DNA of 64,000 nt from Orobanche coerulescens (GCA_033398695.1 CM065816.1:134265358-134329357); one strand, 5' to 3'. Shown: positions 32,219 to 44,629, counted from the first letter of the stretch. The notes: generated from the letters alone by a model not told the origin. Made by a program: numbers and translations.

Positions 32219-32990
32219 CCTTACCAGCCGAGAAACTGCCAGTAGTCTTCTATTTCTTAGCTTCGGAACCCGACTTTGACTCCAGGACTACCATCTAAAT
32301 CGCTAGAGCGCGATCCTGGTATTCCTTCAATGTGGCACACATGAGTGGTGCCATGCTCTGTCTGATATGTGGCTTCATGCGCATATTGAAGTGACGAATT
32401 TTATCAGCCTCGGTCCTCACCTGCTATTTCACGTACCCCAACTGCTGATTATAAGTGACAATGGCTTGAGAGATCGGCACAACCTGAGGCATAGAAGTAA
32501 AGAACTCCACAATTCTACACTCCCGAACCGGCGGTGGGTAGTATTCCACTTCCATAGCAGTCTTAAACTCCTCCCAGGTGGCTAAACGGTCACTGGGAAT
32601 CACAGCATCCCACCACTCTGCAGCTTCCTTACCCAGGAGGTATTGAGCAATAGGTGACCTCCTGTCATCAGGACAAGCTACAGTGTCGAACGTCCTACCC
32701 AACTGAAAGAGCTAATTCTCCCAACCTAGGGAGTCAGTAGAACCAGCGAAGCAAGGGGGGTGCATCTTAGTTACTTTCTGAAGCCATTTACTAGCTTCGT
32801 CTTCCGGAGTCGGGGGCGGATTCTGACGCCCACCCTGACCTATCTGAGCGAGCTGAGCTACTAACTGCTGAAGTACCGCAGTATCTCCGGTGTCGGCATA
32901 ATTACCCGATGGTTGATCCTGACTGACTGATAAATTCTGTTGCCCGTCAGAACTCAAGAGTAAAGTATTCGGCGTTGAATGAGAGGCCAA
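32219..32990 (-). pseudogene. gag capsid of element A
   Basis: Frames 32712-32990 (MASHSTPNT..., then DEASKWLQKVTKMHPPCF) and 32424-32702 (ACPDDRRSPIAQYLLGKEAAEWWD, TWEEFKTAMEVEYYPPPVRE) form a Retrotrans_gag capsid domain interrupted by a stop near 32712. A further degenerate stretch continues to 32219. It would form the particle shell. It is broken by stops. Confidence 0.82.
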
Positions 32991-33322
32991 ATCTATAGAC
33001 GACTGATAAAGCGGAACTTACTCACTTCTAGCACCACGACCACGGCCTCAGCCGCATCCCCTAGCTGGTCTACCACGACCTCTCAACATACTGAAGAAAA
33101 GAATTGAACAGAACAAGATCAGAAAAATTCACAGTTTACAAAGTTGGTACCACAACTCACAGTTCCAATCTGCACAAGAGAATGAAATACAGAAATGTAA
33201 GAGTTCGAGGAGACTTACAGCCACGGGTCGCACGAAGAGATGGTAGAACGATGATATTAGGCTCAACAAATGACTCTTACGACACAACAGACAGACCCAA
33301 GCCTAGGTATTCATAACCCAAT

Positions 33323-33335
33323 GGCTCTGATACCA
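33323..33335 (-). promoter_or_regulatory. primer binding site of element A
   Basis: Minus-strand TGGTATCAGAGCC, an exact initiator-Met site, 4 bp from the LTR end. Confidence 0.9.
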
Positions 33336-33674
33336 TAAATGTAACACCCCAGATCTCATAAGGGATATTACACGCCGTAGACCCTTCAAAAGGTCTGCCA
33401 GGCTAGCACATGACACATAATCCACAAAATAAATCCCATAAGACACCTTAATGATAAAAAGTAGGGCCGAGGCCTTGGCCAAAGTAGTTTAATTCAACAC
33501 CAACAAAACAGAGAGTGACATGTATTCAATTGCCCACGCAGGGGACTTCAATGACATCATTAATCAATAACTGAATAAATATAGTAAAAAGACATGACAC
33601 CAACTCGAGCCTCATCATCATGATGGGCCATCCTTTTCATACATGTCCTGTGCTGGCTCCTCAGCTCACCTGGT

Positions 33675-33715
33675 ACCTGAAATGCATAAAACGCATTCCC
33701 CCATTTAAGGGGTAG
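33675..33715 (-). promoter_or_regulatory. conserved stem-loop and CAG site of Tekay-like LTRs, copy in A
   Basis: Minus strand: GCTACCCC TTAAAT GGGG stem-loop, then TTTTATGCATTTCAG|GTACC. Same arrangement as in C (24524) and D (62267). Confidence 0.62.
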
Positions 33716-33904
33716 CATTCGAATAGCTAGTTCAAGTACATATTGACATAACATTACATTCGAGTACAATCCAACATGAAAAACACATTTGAAAATACTA
33801 GAAAGGAAATATTACGGAATATCATGTTTTCATCAAAACATGTCCATCGAAGCAATCATAACATTACATCACTCCAACACAATTCCATGCTTGGTAACCC
33901 GTGG

Positions 33905-34025
33905 ACGTACCCCTTAGTATCGACCCCCGGAGGCCCCGTCGGACCATCCCCAGGTGGGAAACCACTTCCGCGGTCGTACCCCTTAGTAGCGACCCCCAGA
34001 GGTCCCGTCGGACCGTCCCCAGGTG
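33905..34025 (-). repeat. duplicated block in the LTR of element A
   Basis: Two copies, about 72 bp apart, share GTACCCCTTAGTA (plus strand) and a CCCCAGGTGG end. The core TCCGACGGG is shared with the duplicated block in C. Confidence 0.85.
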
Positions 34026-34630
34026 GAAGAAGAACATCAACATACACACGCACACATTTATCACAACTTTTCATCAATGTCGAATTTACATTATATATAA
34101 CACTATGTAAAGTAAGTACTTGCCTTGAATCACACGACGTGAAGAAAACGGTGAAAAGAAAGGGTTTCGGTCCAACTCCCTTCAAGGGTCTGTTCCTAAT
34201 ACACAATGGCACAATTCGAATTCAATACTATGAATAACGAAAAGAATCATCCTAATCCTACCCCTTTAGAAAGCTTAATGAATTGAAATTGATCAACGGT
34301 GGAATAACGGAACTTCAGTCCACAAAACCACAAGGAAAACTAAAGATTACGAGCATACTATCGAAATCTAACAACAATACATGCTAATTCAGTTCAGAGA
34401 TATAAAATCACCCTAAAATCCCCCAAATCCCAAAAACTAGGGTTCTACGAAGAATACCTTGATTCAAACGGTGGAATATGATTTGATGATGATAAATCCA
34501 CACACGAAACCCAAAGATAGCAATATATGATGATATCTGGCTAAGATCGACCTTTCTAGACTGAATTTGCTGCGGTTCATAAAAGGAACGGGAAAAGGAT
34601 GGAAAAATGACGAATTAACTACTGTTGTCC

Positions 34631-34638
34631 TATTTATT
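34631..34638 (-). promoter_or_regulatory. TATA-like box of the element A LTR
   Basis: Minus-strand AATAAATA followed by GGACAACAG. It lies about 10 bp downstream of the palindrome array in the minus direction. Confidence 0.5.
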
Positions 34639-34648
34639 CTAGACAGAC

Positions 34649-34958
34649 TTAGCGTGCGGTACACAATGCTTAGCGTGCGCTAACGGTGTGCAGAATACTA
34701 GTGCACAAAGCAGTCAGAGGCTTCTGTTCTCCTATTAGCGTACGCTGCTACAAGTTTAGCGTGCGCTAAGTTTAGCAATTAGCATACGTTAACAGATATT
34801 TAGCATACGCTACCTGGTTCAGTTCAGAAATACTGAATCTTCTGTCCAGTCCTGGAGTACTCTGCCCATATGCATTAGCGTACGCAATTATATAAGTCTA
34901 GAATGAGCTGGATGTACCCTCATAGCACGCGCTACGGATATAATGTTAGCGTGCGCTA
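34649..34958 (-). promoter_or_regulatory. U3 array of TAGCGYRCGCTA in the element A LTR
   Basis: About nine copies, for example TAGCGTGCGCTA at 34671, 34759 and 34947 and TAGCGTACGCTG at 34736, with decayed TAGCATACGCTA forms. The motif is the same as in the unrelated copia element. Confidence 0.88.
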
Positions 34959-35486
34959 ACTGTTCCTATACAGAGTACAGTTAGGAAACTCATCCAGACT
35001 GCACCCGACTCGGAAGGCATGAAACTCGAGATACCAGCGAACAACGAGACATAACAAGAAAACAAAAACATGCAAGCACCGTCTCCTTATCTGTATGTAC
35101 GATTCCAACCATACAACGAAACAAACAACATTTCTTAAAGGTGATACCCAAAATTATAATAAATTATAAAACAGCCCAAATTCTAGAGAATCATAACTCG
35201 AGGCCAACTAACAATCTTTGGAAGTTGTAACGAATCCAGAAATATTAAGGGAACTCATACAAGTAATGAAATATCCATTTAGGACAAGATTTACGAGAAT
35301 CGAGTCTAAACGCAGAAAAGTTACACAATAATCGAAATCTCGTAAAAACAACTCCAAAACTCATTTGGATGGCCATGAACACAGGACAAAAGAACTTCAG
35401 AATATCAAAATACATACAAGCGAGTCATCCGAAATGAAAATACACTAAAATAGAAATTACTTAAAATATAAAGTGCAGATATTACA

Positions 35487-37174
35487 GGAGTACAGTCCCA
35501 TAATAAAACGTTCGACATGATCAACAACACACCTCAATATGAATAATAGATTCATAAAGCTTTACACATTCACAAGAATCACTAATCATTATAACCAAGC
35601 AAGATAACTTTCCGCAATTCCAGAGACTGAAAATAGTCTTTCCTCAAACCAACGAACGACGTCCTTCGACAAAACAAAACTCACTTGAACAAGCAACCTT
35701 GAATGAAATAAAATTCATTCAATAACACAATCTCATAATATTGACATCGAATTCATGGAAACCGACTTCTAAAATTCAACACGAATAGTTCAAACTATTT
35801 TAATGAATATCAATATCCTAATTTATGAATTTCAATACCCTCAATTCATCTTATATTCAGATTAACATGGCTCATAATGTTCTTCAACATTCATTATCAT
35901 CTACCTTTTAAGGATTATCAAGAACAAGTTCGAGTAATCATCCTATTATGACAATAACATCATGAATCATTATAATCTTTACAAGGACTTTACTAATACT
36001 TAAACATGATGTCTTAACCATCACCAATCACTAATTCATAAAGTTTAACTTAACTATATCAAAACTATGATAGTTATCTCCCTATTCATCATTAGTTCCC
36101 CTTACAATAGTTAAACCTCTCAAGAACACTCAAAAAATAGGTAATCATTCCCTATTATGTTATTCAATCAGGCAAGTTACGTACACTTATTTTAAAACAT
36201 GATTATAGCATCTAAGTATCCCTAAACATTAAGGACATACTCATTTCTAAGCCCTAATCGTCATGCTATTGATTATGTATTCATAAATTCAATAATAATA
36301 ATCAAGTTATACTCTATTAGTTCAATACCATATAGTGTATTCATCAACAATATTATCATCATTTCAGAATTATCACAAGATTAGACAACATACCTCTTGA
36401 AGATGAAAAACAATCCTCAAAACTTCAAGAATACACTCCAATCTTGAAACTTCTAAGCTCCAATCTAAGATATGAAGCTCTAAGACAAGGTGGAAGAGGA
36501 TTATAATAAATCAGGAGGGCAGGAGGATGATCTCTAGAGGGAAAACTCAGAGTTAGTTTGTGCAAAAATGAAAGACAAGACATGTCTTTATTACCTGCAC
36601 ATTCTCTAACGTACGCTACCTGCAGAGGTTAACATACATTAATCTCCTTTACGTAAACACCTTAGTGTTTACGTACGTAAACATCCCCCAGAGGCTACTG
36701 CCTCAAATCACACATCCCCTTGTGTACGTTGTAAAAAATAACGCACGTAAGCTCACCCTCATTATGTATGCTAACACAACGACGTTGCGTATGTAATGCC
36801 CATTGACTTGGCTATCTCAATCGAGCCAAAAATTTCAGTCATGAACGGCCCCCACACGCTGAAAGTTGAGATGCAATCTGATATCATCAGTTACGTACAT
36901 AATCTATTATGCTTAACATACATAACCCTCATCGAGATAGCATACTCTAGGTGCTAATATTAGCGTACGCGTGGTCTAAAGTACTTGGCTAAAATACAAC
37001 TAACGATGCAACTTCTAACAATAAAAACAATACGAACGTCAAACCTAAAGTAATTTGATTCTGAAATATGTCGGTATAATAAGCATTGTATGAATCCAAT
37101 TATAATACAGTGATACTCATACAATATGTATAATACAATAGTATAAAAATGACAAATTACAGCCGGATATTACA
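35487..37174 (-). repeat. 3' LTR of element B, truncated by element A
   Basis: Starts (minus) TGTAATATCCGGCTG at 37174 after the purine tract. It aligns by eye with 43250-46321 of the 5' LTR. At 35487 the match stops where A's LTR begins. It contains the motif array 36607-36970 and shows the empty target site of the CACTA (near 36878-36895). Confidence 0.86.
36607..36970 (-). promoter_or_regulatory. U3 palindrome array of element B, 3' LTR
   Basis: Decayed TAGCGTACGCTA/TAACGTACGTTA-type motifs at 36607 and onward to 36970. They include the 18-bp perfect palindrome TGTTTACGTACGTAAACA (36666-36683). Confidence 0.8.
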
Positions 37175-37179
37175 TACTT

Positions 37180-37189
37180 CCCCCTTTAA
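37180..37189 (-). promoter_or_regulatory. polypurine tract of element B
   Basis: Minus-strand TAAAGGGGGAAG-type tract just before the LTR start, preceded by the end-of-pol words GGAGGAAACTCTTTTTAA. Confidence 0.82.
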
Positions 37190-38620
37190 AAAGAGTTTCC
37201 TCCTTGAAACTAAGGGGTAAACAACTAGGGATATCTCTCTCACATGCTATCCTTGGTCTTCAATATAGCCTCCTCGAATCTGTGTCTCGAACCATGAATC
37301 TTCAGCAAGGGAATCGTCTTGTTCCTCAACTATTTCATCCTCCTCCCGAGTATTCCTACGGGGCGCTCCTCGTATGAATGATCATCAGCTATCTCAATCT
37401 CTTCGAACTGAAGTATGTGTCTAAGGTCAGAAACATACTTCCTCAGTTGAGAGTCATGAAACACATTGTGAATTTGACTTAATGATGGTGGCAACACCAA
37501 ACGATAGACCAGATCGCCTATTTGTTCCAAAATCTCAAACGGTCTGGTATACCTTTGACTCAACTTTTCCCTTTTCCTAAAATGGTAAACACCACGGGTA
37601 GGGGACACCTTAACTAGTACATGGTCACCAATCTCGAACTCAAGTTGTCATTGACGGTTATCTGCATACGACTTCTACCGGCTCTGAGCCGTTAATAAGG
37701 GAATCATAATCAGAGGGATCTTCTCACGAGCCTCTAACAAGATATCAGTTTCCGTACCCAAAGACTTAGACAAGTCATCCCAACATAATGGGGATCTGCA
37801 ACGACGGCCATACAATGCCTCACAAGGTTCCATCTTGATCGAAGCATGCCAACTACTATTGTAGGTGAACTCCACCAAAGGTAGTTGGGATTCCCAATCA
37901 TTTTTCCAATCGAGAGCACAAGCTCTCAATATATCCTCCAGAGTGTATATAGTCCACTCAGACTAGCCATCAGTCTATGGATGAAATGTCGTACTGATGT
38001 TCAACTATGTATCCATCGCACGATGAACCGCCTTCCAGAAATGTGACATGAACCGTCCGTCATGATCTGATACGATACTCTTGGGAGTTCTGTGCAACCT
38101 TACGTTCTCTCAATGAACAGTTGGACCAACCTCTCGGGACCCCACATGTCTTTGATTGCCAAGAAGTGAGCTGATTTGGTCAGACGATCTACAATCACCC
38201 AAATCGTATTCATACCTCGATGACTCGTCGACAAGTTTGTGATAAAATCCATTGATATGTCCTCTCATTTCCATTCTTGGATAGGAAATGGTTTCAGCAT
38301 ATCCGACATCACTGATGTTCAATTTTAACATGTTGACAGGTTAAACATCTAGAAACAAACTCCGCAACTTCTCATTTCATATTACTTCACCAGTAATATT
38401 GCTTCAAGTCCTTATACATCTTGCTAGACCCCGAATGAATGGAGTACGGGGTAGCATGAGCCTCTTCTAGAATAGAGTTTTTCAAGTCTTCATCTGCTGG
38501 TATATATAATCGATTCTTGAAACGCACAAGTATGTCCTTGCGGACCACAAATCTAGGGGCTTTCCCCCGAGTTACTTCATTCCAGATCCACGATAAGAAC
38601 AGTCGATAATCTGTATTGAT
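37190..38620 (-). pseudogene. integrase and chromodomain-like C-terminus of element B
   Basis: Fragments in several frames. They include zinc-finger and linker remnants (38110-38620), a core remnant with ALDWKNDWESQLPLVEFTYN (37675-37929), and a C-terminal block SPTRGVYHFRKREKLSQRY, FEILEQIGDLVYRL and IHNVFHDSQLRKYV (37330-37608). After it the frames decay through words expected of a chromodomain (KIHGSRHRFEEA-like) to the purine tract. The chromodomain would target insertion to particular chromatin. Many stops and frameshifts; inactive. Confidence 0.84.
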
Positions 38621-38691
38621 CTGATAGTATCATCAAGGGACGATGAAATCTCAAATGTACAAAGTTTCCCTTGTACATATTATAGCCATAC

Positions 38692-40060
38692 CTAAATCCC
38701 CGATCTCATAAATTCTAGCTGTAGTTCATCCTGGACTATCGAACGAGCAAGTATTTGCTGCTGTACTGTCTTAGGGCTCAAGGCATTGACAACTATGTTC
38801 GTTTTTCCTGGGTGGTACAAGATCTCGATATCATAATGTTTGATCAATTCTAGCCAACTCCTCCATCTCATGTTCAACTCCTTCTGAGTAAAAATGTATT
38901 TCAGATTCTTGTGATCAGTACAAATCTGACAATTGACTCTATACAAGTAATGACGCCATATTATTAAAGCAAACACCACAACTGCCAATTCCTAATCATG
39001 GGCCCGGTAGTTGACCTCGTATGGTCGCAATTGCCTTGATGCATAGGGAATCACCTTCCCATTATGCATCAACACACAACCGAGACCATGTCTAGATGCA
39101 TCACTATATACCACGAATCCTCTGTTTTTTTTGGTAGTATGAAAACTGGTGCAAAACTGGTGCCGATATTAGTCGAATTTTGAGCTCATCAAAGCTCTAT
39201 TGACAAACTTCTGACCAGGTGTACTTCTTATCCTTCCTCAATAAATTAGTCAGCGGCTGAGCGATCTGGGAGAATCCTTTCCACAAATCGTCTGTAATAA
39301 CCTGCTAGTCCAAGAAAGCTACACACTTCCTTTACGTTCTTCGGAGGTAGCCCATCTCGAATAGCCTCCGTCTTTTATCGGTCCACACTAACCCCATCAA
39401 CTGATATCACATGTTCGAGAAAGGTAACCTCAGACATCCATAATTCATATTTGGAAAATTTTCTATAAAGTTGTTCTCGCCTCAGCACATCGAAAACTTG
39501 ACGAAGATGACATTCATGCTCCTCATGGTCACGGGAATAAATCAAAATGTCGTCAATGAAAATGACCAAAAAAGCATCCAAATAATAAATGAACACTCGG
39601 TTCATTAATTCCATGAATACTGCCGGTACATTGGTCAGTCCAAATGACATCATCACGAACTCAAAATGCCTATAGCGAGTACGGAAAGCCGTCTTAGAAA
39701 TATCGTACTCTCGGATCCTCAACTGATGATAACCAGATCTCAAATCGATCTTGAATAATACAGTTGCACCCTAAAGTTGATCCAATAAACCGTCGATACG
39801 AGGTAAGAGATATTTGTTCTTAACTGTTACCATATTCAGCTCACGGTAATAAATACATAGAGGCAAAGATCCGTCCTTCTTCCATATAAATAGCACTGGT
39901 CCTCCCCAAGGGGACGCACTAGGTCAAATATAACTCTTTTCGGTCAAATCCTCCAGCTGATTCTTCAACTCCTGCATCTCAGTTGGAGCCATACGATACG
40001 GGGCTTTTGAAAGCGGGGACATACCTGGCTTAGCTCAATGGTAAATTCTACCTCTCAATG
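38692..40060 (-). pseudogene. reverse transcriptase and RNase H of element B
   Basis: RT frame 39375-39743 has [32 protein letters not shown] and the catalytic FIDDILIYS. The upstream RT N-terminus (to 40060) and the thumb (39130-39370) are in broken frames. RNase H at 38692-38988 keeps TDHKNLKYIFTQKELNM and a GKTNIVVNALSPK block where the family has VADALS. Severe decay. Confidence 0.86.
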
Positions 40061-40286
40061 TGGAGGTAAACCCGGTAATTCATCCGGAAAAACATCTGGG
40101 TATTCTCGAACACTTGAATATTAGTCAATTAAGCTGGTCGATCCTCTGTCTTGGTCATGTAGCACCAATAATCAATACATCCCTGATTAAGCAATTTCAC
40201 TGCTTTCATTGCACTGATGATTTTCCCGGAACGGCTGGGATTATCATCCTGAAAAACACATTGAAAACCATCATCAGAAGTGACAG

Positions 40287-40903
40287 TCACCATCCATTTA
40301 TGGCATCATAATGATCCATCCAGTTGATACCCAAGATTACATCATCTTTAGGTAAATCAACCAAAACCAAATCTGACAACCACTCATGATCGTTCATTCG
40401 AATCGGACAGTTCTGATATTTATGATTCCCTATAATTCTTCTACCATAAGGTAGGTCGATTACATAAGGCTCGCACTCAATAACATTATCTAATTGCAAT
40501 CGCCTCAAACAAGACACAGATATAAAAGAATGCGAAGCACCAGTATAAAAAATAGTACAAATAGAGAATGGATCTCGAGTGTATCTGCAATCCTGTTGGC
40601 CTCGGGATCATCAGCCTTCTTCATCTCGTAGATTCTGGGATTTGCAGCCCCAGTACCAGATGTACCAGCATGATCTCCACGACCTACTCCTCTGTTCGCC
40701 CTCGTAGTCTGGTGAGAAGCGGACAGAGGTGCACGGTCCTGGATTTTAGGCTGAACCGGAGTATATAAGGCCATTGGAGTATGTCCCAATCCACCTCTAT
40801 AGAAACGAGCATGATGTTCAGCAACTCCGCAGGTAAGGCATGAAACATTCGGCCTTAGATATTTGGAGTTGATATGACCCTGCTCTCCACAGTTAAAGCT
40901 CAC
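40287..40903 (-). pseudogene. zinc knuckles and protease of element B
   Basis: Knuckles are degenerate: FNCGEQGHINSKY and CLTCGVAEHHARFY have each lost a zinc-binding residue. A frameshift separates them from the protease, whose active site reads FYTGASHSFIS (the catalytic Asp position is Tyr), followed by DVILGINWMDHYDA. Inactive. Confidence 0.8.
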
Positions 40904-40994
40904 AATGGCTGAACTGGCCGCTCGAATTGCGATCTCGGTAGTTTTGGAGCCACAGGTAGCCGATCAGAAAAAGTTGGTCCAGTTTGGGGTTTCT

Positions 40995-41911
40995 TTAATG
41001 TTCCTTGATTACCATCAGCTTGGTTCTGGTTTCTTGATCTCTTATTAGCAGACGTCGGCTGCTTCTTAGAAATCTCGTTAGCAGTAAGTTCATACTCAAG
41101 GGCTTTCTCATGAATTTCGGTAGAGTCGTGCAGTGATGATTAAGTAACTTCATTATCATCCAAGGTTTCAAACTCTTAAGGAAGTACTTTATCTTGTCAT
41201 CCCCTGTTCGAACAATCAACGAGGCAAATGAGAGGAGCCCTTGAAACTTTTCGGCAATCGATAATACGTCATCATCATCAGACAGGTCCGTATTGAGCAA
41301 CTCTGAAAGCTTAGCCTCATGGAAGGGAGCCAGATTATAACGATCCAACATGATATTTTTGAATTCGTCCCAGTTGCACAAGCCATCAGTCGGTTTCACA
41401 GAAGGCCACCATGTATGGACAGTCTTACCAAGATAGGTCGCCACAAAGACTCGATTCTCCTCAGGATAATCGACCATCTCGAACAACTTCTCAATGTGCT
41501 CAATCCAATGAAGAATATCATCAAGCTCAGAGGAGTCATCAAACATCGGAGGTCGCTTACAAGAGATGTCATTAAAAATCCGACTCATGATCCCACTGTG
41601 TACAGGGGCGGCGGCTGGGGTCCTTGCTGCTGGCCATTCGTAGCAGCATTATGCATAATTTTTATAAATCGACCCATCTGGTTCATCTGGGCCATCATGC
41701 CCTGCATAAGTACATAGGGATCGACGTGCGCACCCTCGTACTGTCCGGTGTGGTGCGAACGGTTCCTAGTAGGCGACTCACTGCCAGCCGAACTTTGTTC
41801 CACATTCGAATGCGCGTTGGCTCGTGGCCTCGGGATTCGACCCCTTTCGCGGCCTTGGCTCCCTCTACCACGACCTCTTAAGTTTCTTTCCATACTGAAA
41901 GAATCAAACAA
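40995..41911 (-). pseudogene. gag capsid of element B
   Basis: An RG-rich N-terminus (41585-41911: RGRGRGSQGRERGR, then MMAQMNQMGRFIKI) is separated by a frameshift near 41590 from a Retrotrans_gag capsid (40995-41588: FDDSSELDDILHWIEHIEKLFE, CNWDEFKNIMLDRYN, LSIAEKFQGLLSFA). Without the frameshift it would be one gag chain of about 300 residues. Confidence 0.82.
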
Positions 41912-42331
41912 TAATCATAAGCACAACTCAAACCCGTCTCTACGGCCAATCACAAAATTACGCTAAGTTAATAGCAACAATGGGATGACGTGTTCAAAAG
42001 TAATTCATCGAGAACTAATTGCACTACGGGTGCTACACAAATATCATATCGGCACAAGGTCGAAATAAAATTAACCAAATTTGTATCTTCCTCGAAATAT
42101 CAATAATATAAACTTCCGACACAAACCACTCGGAATATTAAGATCAACAAAAAGGATCAATTCCACAAATAAACATCTTGCCTAATTAAATCATGGCATA
42201 AAAATCAGATACCGTATTTGGCTTGCAGGGCGTGGAACTTGCACAGGTCACACGTGACACGAAGGTTTCTTGATACTAGTTCGATCAATAATGACTCATA
42301 AGGAGAAACAATTCTCTCTCATACCATCTTC
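41912..42331 (-). other. 5' leader and primer site of element B
   Basis: AT-rich untranslated leader. A primer-like site TGGTATGAGAG (minus strand, about 42315-42325) lies close to the LTR and differs by one base from the initiator-Met consensus. Confidence 0.65.
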
Positions 42332-44364
42332 TGTAACACCCCAAAAATGGCGACTATTATAGTGTGGTGGATCCCACACTAGGACCCACCAGGCGATACA
42401 AATATACAAATCAAATGTAATATAATTGTAGTACCGAACCAAAAAATATTAACTATCACTCTGACAAGGAGTTTATACATCATACGCCTATAATCGTCAC
42501 GACACATAGGATTCAAATACAAGTATAAACATATGAAGGTGGAGTATACCCAAATAATAATACAACTGAGAAGAAATACTACAAAATGGAAATAAAAATA
42601 CAAGGTTTAATCATAACCGGAGAAAAGAAGACTCGGTGCCCCCAAACTAGTATCCTCCAAACCCTTCGACGTCACAATGCTCTTCCCATCCCTTGGCCTT
42701 CCCTCAACCTAAAATACAGACAACAAGTATTTCGCCCAAACACAGGGTCAGATATACATGATAATAAATTCTCAAGATGTTTACAAATCACATAATAGAT
42801 CTCAATGAATCAAACGGGACTATTGAACATACCCCCTGGCGTAGAACAACCAGTCGCAAACTGTCGAACATACCCAATCACACATGGTGTATCAACGACC
42901 AATCGGTATTGCTCAAGACGGACATCACAGTACGCCCGATACAGAAATATGTCCATGCACATGTCCACCTCGTATACGGAATCCAGGATATATATCAGAC
43001 AATGTACCTAATTAATGTCACAAAGTAAACATCTCGTGTGCACAGTCCAATGTGGAAACATCAACACATGACCATACGTGCCTGACTAAAAATCCTCCGC
43101 ATGACCAATCGGTATGCAGATATGACTCCAAATATATTCGATGCAACATGACAACGAAATTCAATTAATCACAAATCCAACAAGGATCAAATAACTCACC
43201 GAAGTGACAACAACGATCAACGAGACCAACAATATCAAAGGTAGTAAAACTTGGGAGTATAATCCCACAACAAAACGTTCGATACGATCAACAACAATAC
43301 CTCAATATGAATCGTAGATTCGTAAATCTTTACGCATACAAGAAATGTATAACATTCACAAGAATCTTTATCATTATAACCAAGCAAGAACTTGCCTCAA
43401 TTCCGGAGACGAAAAATAGTATTTTCTCAAATAAACGAACGACGTCTTTCGACAAAACAATACTCACTCGAACAAGTAACCTTGAATGAAATATAATTCA
43501 TTCAATAACACAATATCACAATATTGACATTGAATTCATGGAAACCGACTTCCAGAATTCAACACGAATAGTTCAAACTATTTTAATGAATATAAATCTC
43601 CTAATTTATGAACTTCAATACCTTCAACTCATCTTATAATCAGATTAACATGGTTCATAATGTTGTTCAACATTCATGATCATCTACCTTATAAGGATTA
43701 TCAAGAACAAGTTCGAATAATCATCCTATTATGACAATAACATCATGAATCATTATAATCTTCACAAGGACTTTATTAATAATTAAACATGATGTCTTAA
43801 CCATCACGAATCACTAATTCATCAAGTTTAACTTAACTATATCAAAACAATAATAACTATCTCCCAGTTCATCATTGGTTTCCCTTACAATAGTTAAACA
43901 TCTCAAGAACACTTAAACGATAGGTAATTATTCCCAACTATGTTAATCAATCAGGCAAGTTGAGTATAATTATTCTAAAACATGATTATAGCATCTAAGT
44001 ATCCCTAAACATTAAGGACATACTTATTTTTAAGCCTTAATCATCATGATATTGATTATGTATTCATAAAGTCAATAATAATCATGTTATACTATATTAA
44101 TTCAATAGCATGTGGAGTATTCATCCACAATATTATCATCATTTCAGAATTATCACAAGACTAGACAACATACCTCTTTAAGATAAAAAACAATCCCCAA
44201 AACTTTAAGAACATACTCCAATCTTCAAACTCCTAAGCTCCAATCCAAGATATGAAGCTCCAAGATAAGGTGGAAGCGGATTATAATGACTTAGGAGGGC
44301 AGGAGGATGATCTCTAGGGGAAAACTCAGAGTTAGTTCGTGCAAAAATAAAAGACAAGACATGT

Positions 44365-44372
44365 CTTTATAA
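44365..44372 (-). promoter_or_regulatory. TATA box of the element B 5' LTR
   Basis: Minus-strand TTATAAAG followed by ACATGTCTTG. The motif array starts about 20 bp upstream of it. Confidence 0.62.
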
Positions 44373-44393
44373 CATGCACATTCTCTAATGTAC

Positions 44394-44566
44394 GCTACCT
44401 GCATAGGTTAATGTATGTTATTGTCCTTTACGTACGCTAACACCGTAGTGTTTACATATGTAAACATCCCCCAAAGGATACTACCTCAAATCACACATCC
44501 CCTTGCATATGTTGTCAAAAATAATGCATGTAAGCTCACCCTCGTTACGTACGCTAACACATCCCC
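44394..44566 (-). promoter_or_regulatory. U3 palindrome array of element B, 5' LTR (proximal half)
   Basis: TACGCTA/TACGTAC-type motifs, including the perfect 18-bp palindrome TGTTTACATATGTAAACA (44449-44466). It is the counterpart of TGTTTACGTACGTAAACA in the 3' LTR. The array continues beyond the CACTA at 46034-46125. Confidence 0.78.
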
Positions 44567-44629
44567 ACACGCTGAAAGTTGAGATGCGATCTGATACCAC
44601 TAGTACAAAAAAGACATTCAACATCGCTC

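Larger units (their letters stand above)
29106..35486 (-). mobile_element. Tekay/Del-like Ty3/gypsy element A, 5' part
   Basis: Minus-strand element with its 5' LTR at 33340-35486, a primer site, gag, protease, RT, RNase H and most of the integrase. It continues at 24902-24966 beyond element E. It is inserted in the 3' LTR of element B, whose sequence resumes at 35487. Wording throughout matches plant chromoviruses of the Tekay/Del group, and the LTR ends TGTAATATC...GGGGTGTTACA match elements B, C and D. Confidence 0.9.
33340..35486 (-). repeat. 5' LTR of element A
   Basis: 2147 bp, minus orientation: start TGTAATATCTGC at 35486, end GGGGTGTTACA at 33340. It contains a palindrome array (34649-34958), a TATA-like box (34631-34638), a duplicated block (33905-34025) and a stem-loop with an acceptor-like site (33675-33715). 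B's LTR sequence begins immediately right of it. Confidence 0.83.

Noticed and set aside
35142..35160. TGATACCCAAAATTATAA read as the start of a plus-strand LTR
   Set aside because: It lies inside the 5' LTR of element A, whose boundaries (33340 and 35486) are better supported by the primer site and by the resumption of B's LTR at 35487.
33340..37174. One single 3.8-kb LTR
   Set aside because: An internal TGTAATATC start (minus strand) at 35486 and the match of 35487-37174 to the B 5' LTR show two different LTRs, A nested in B.
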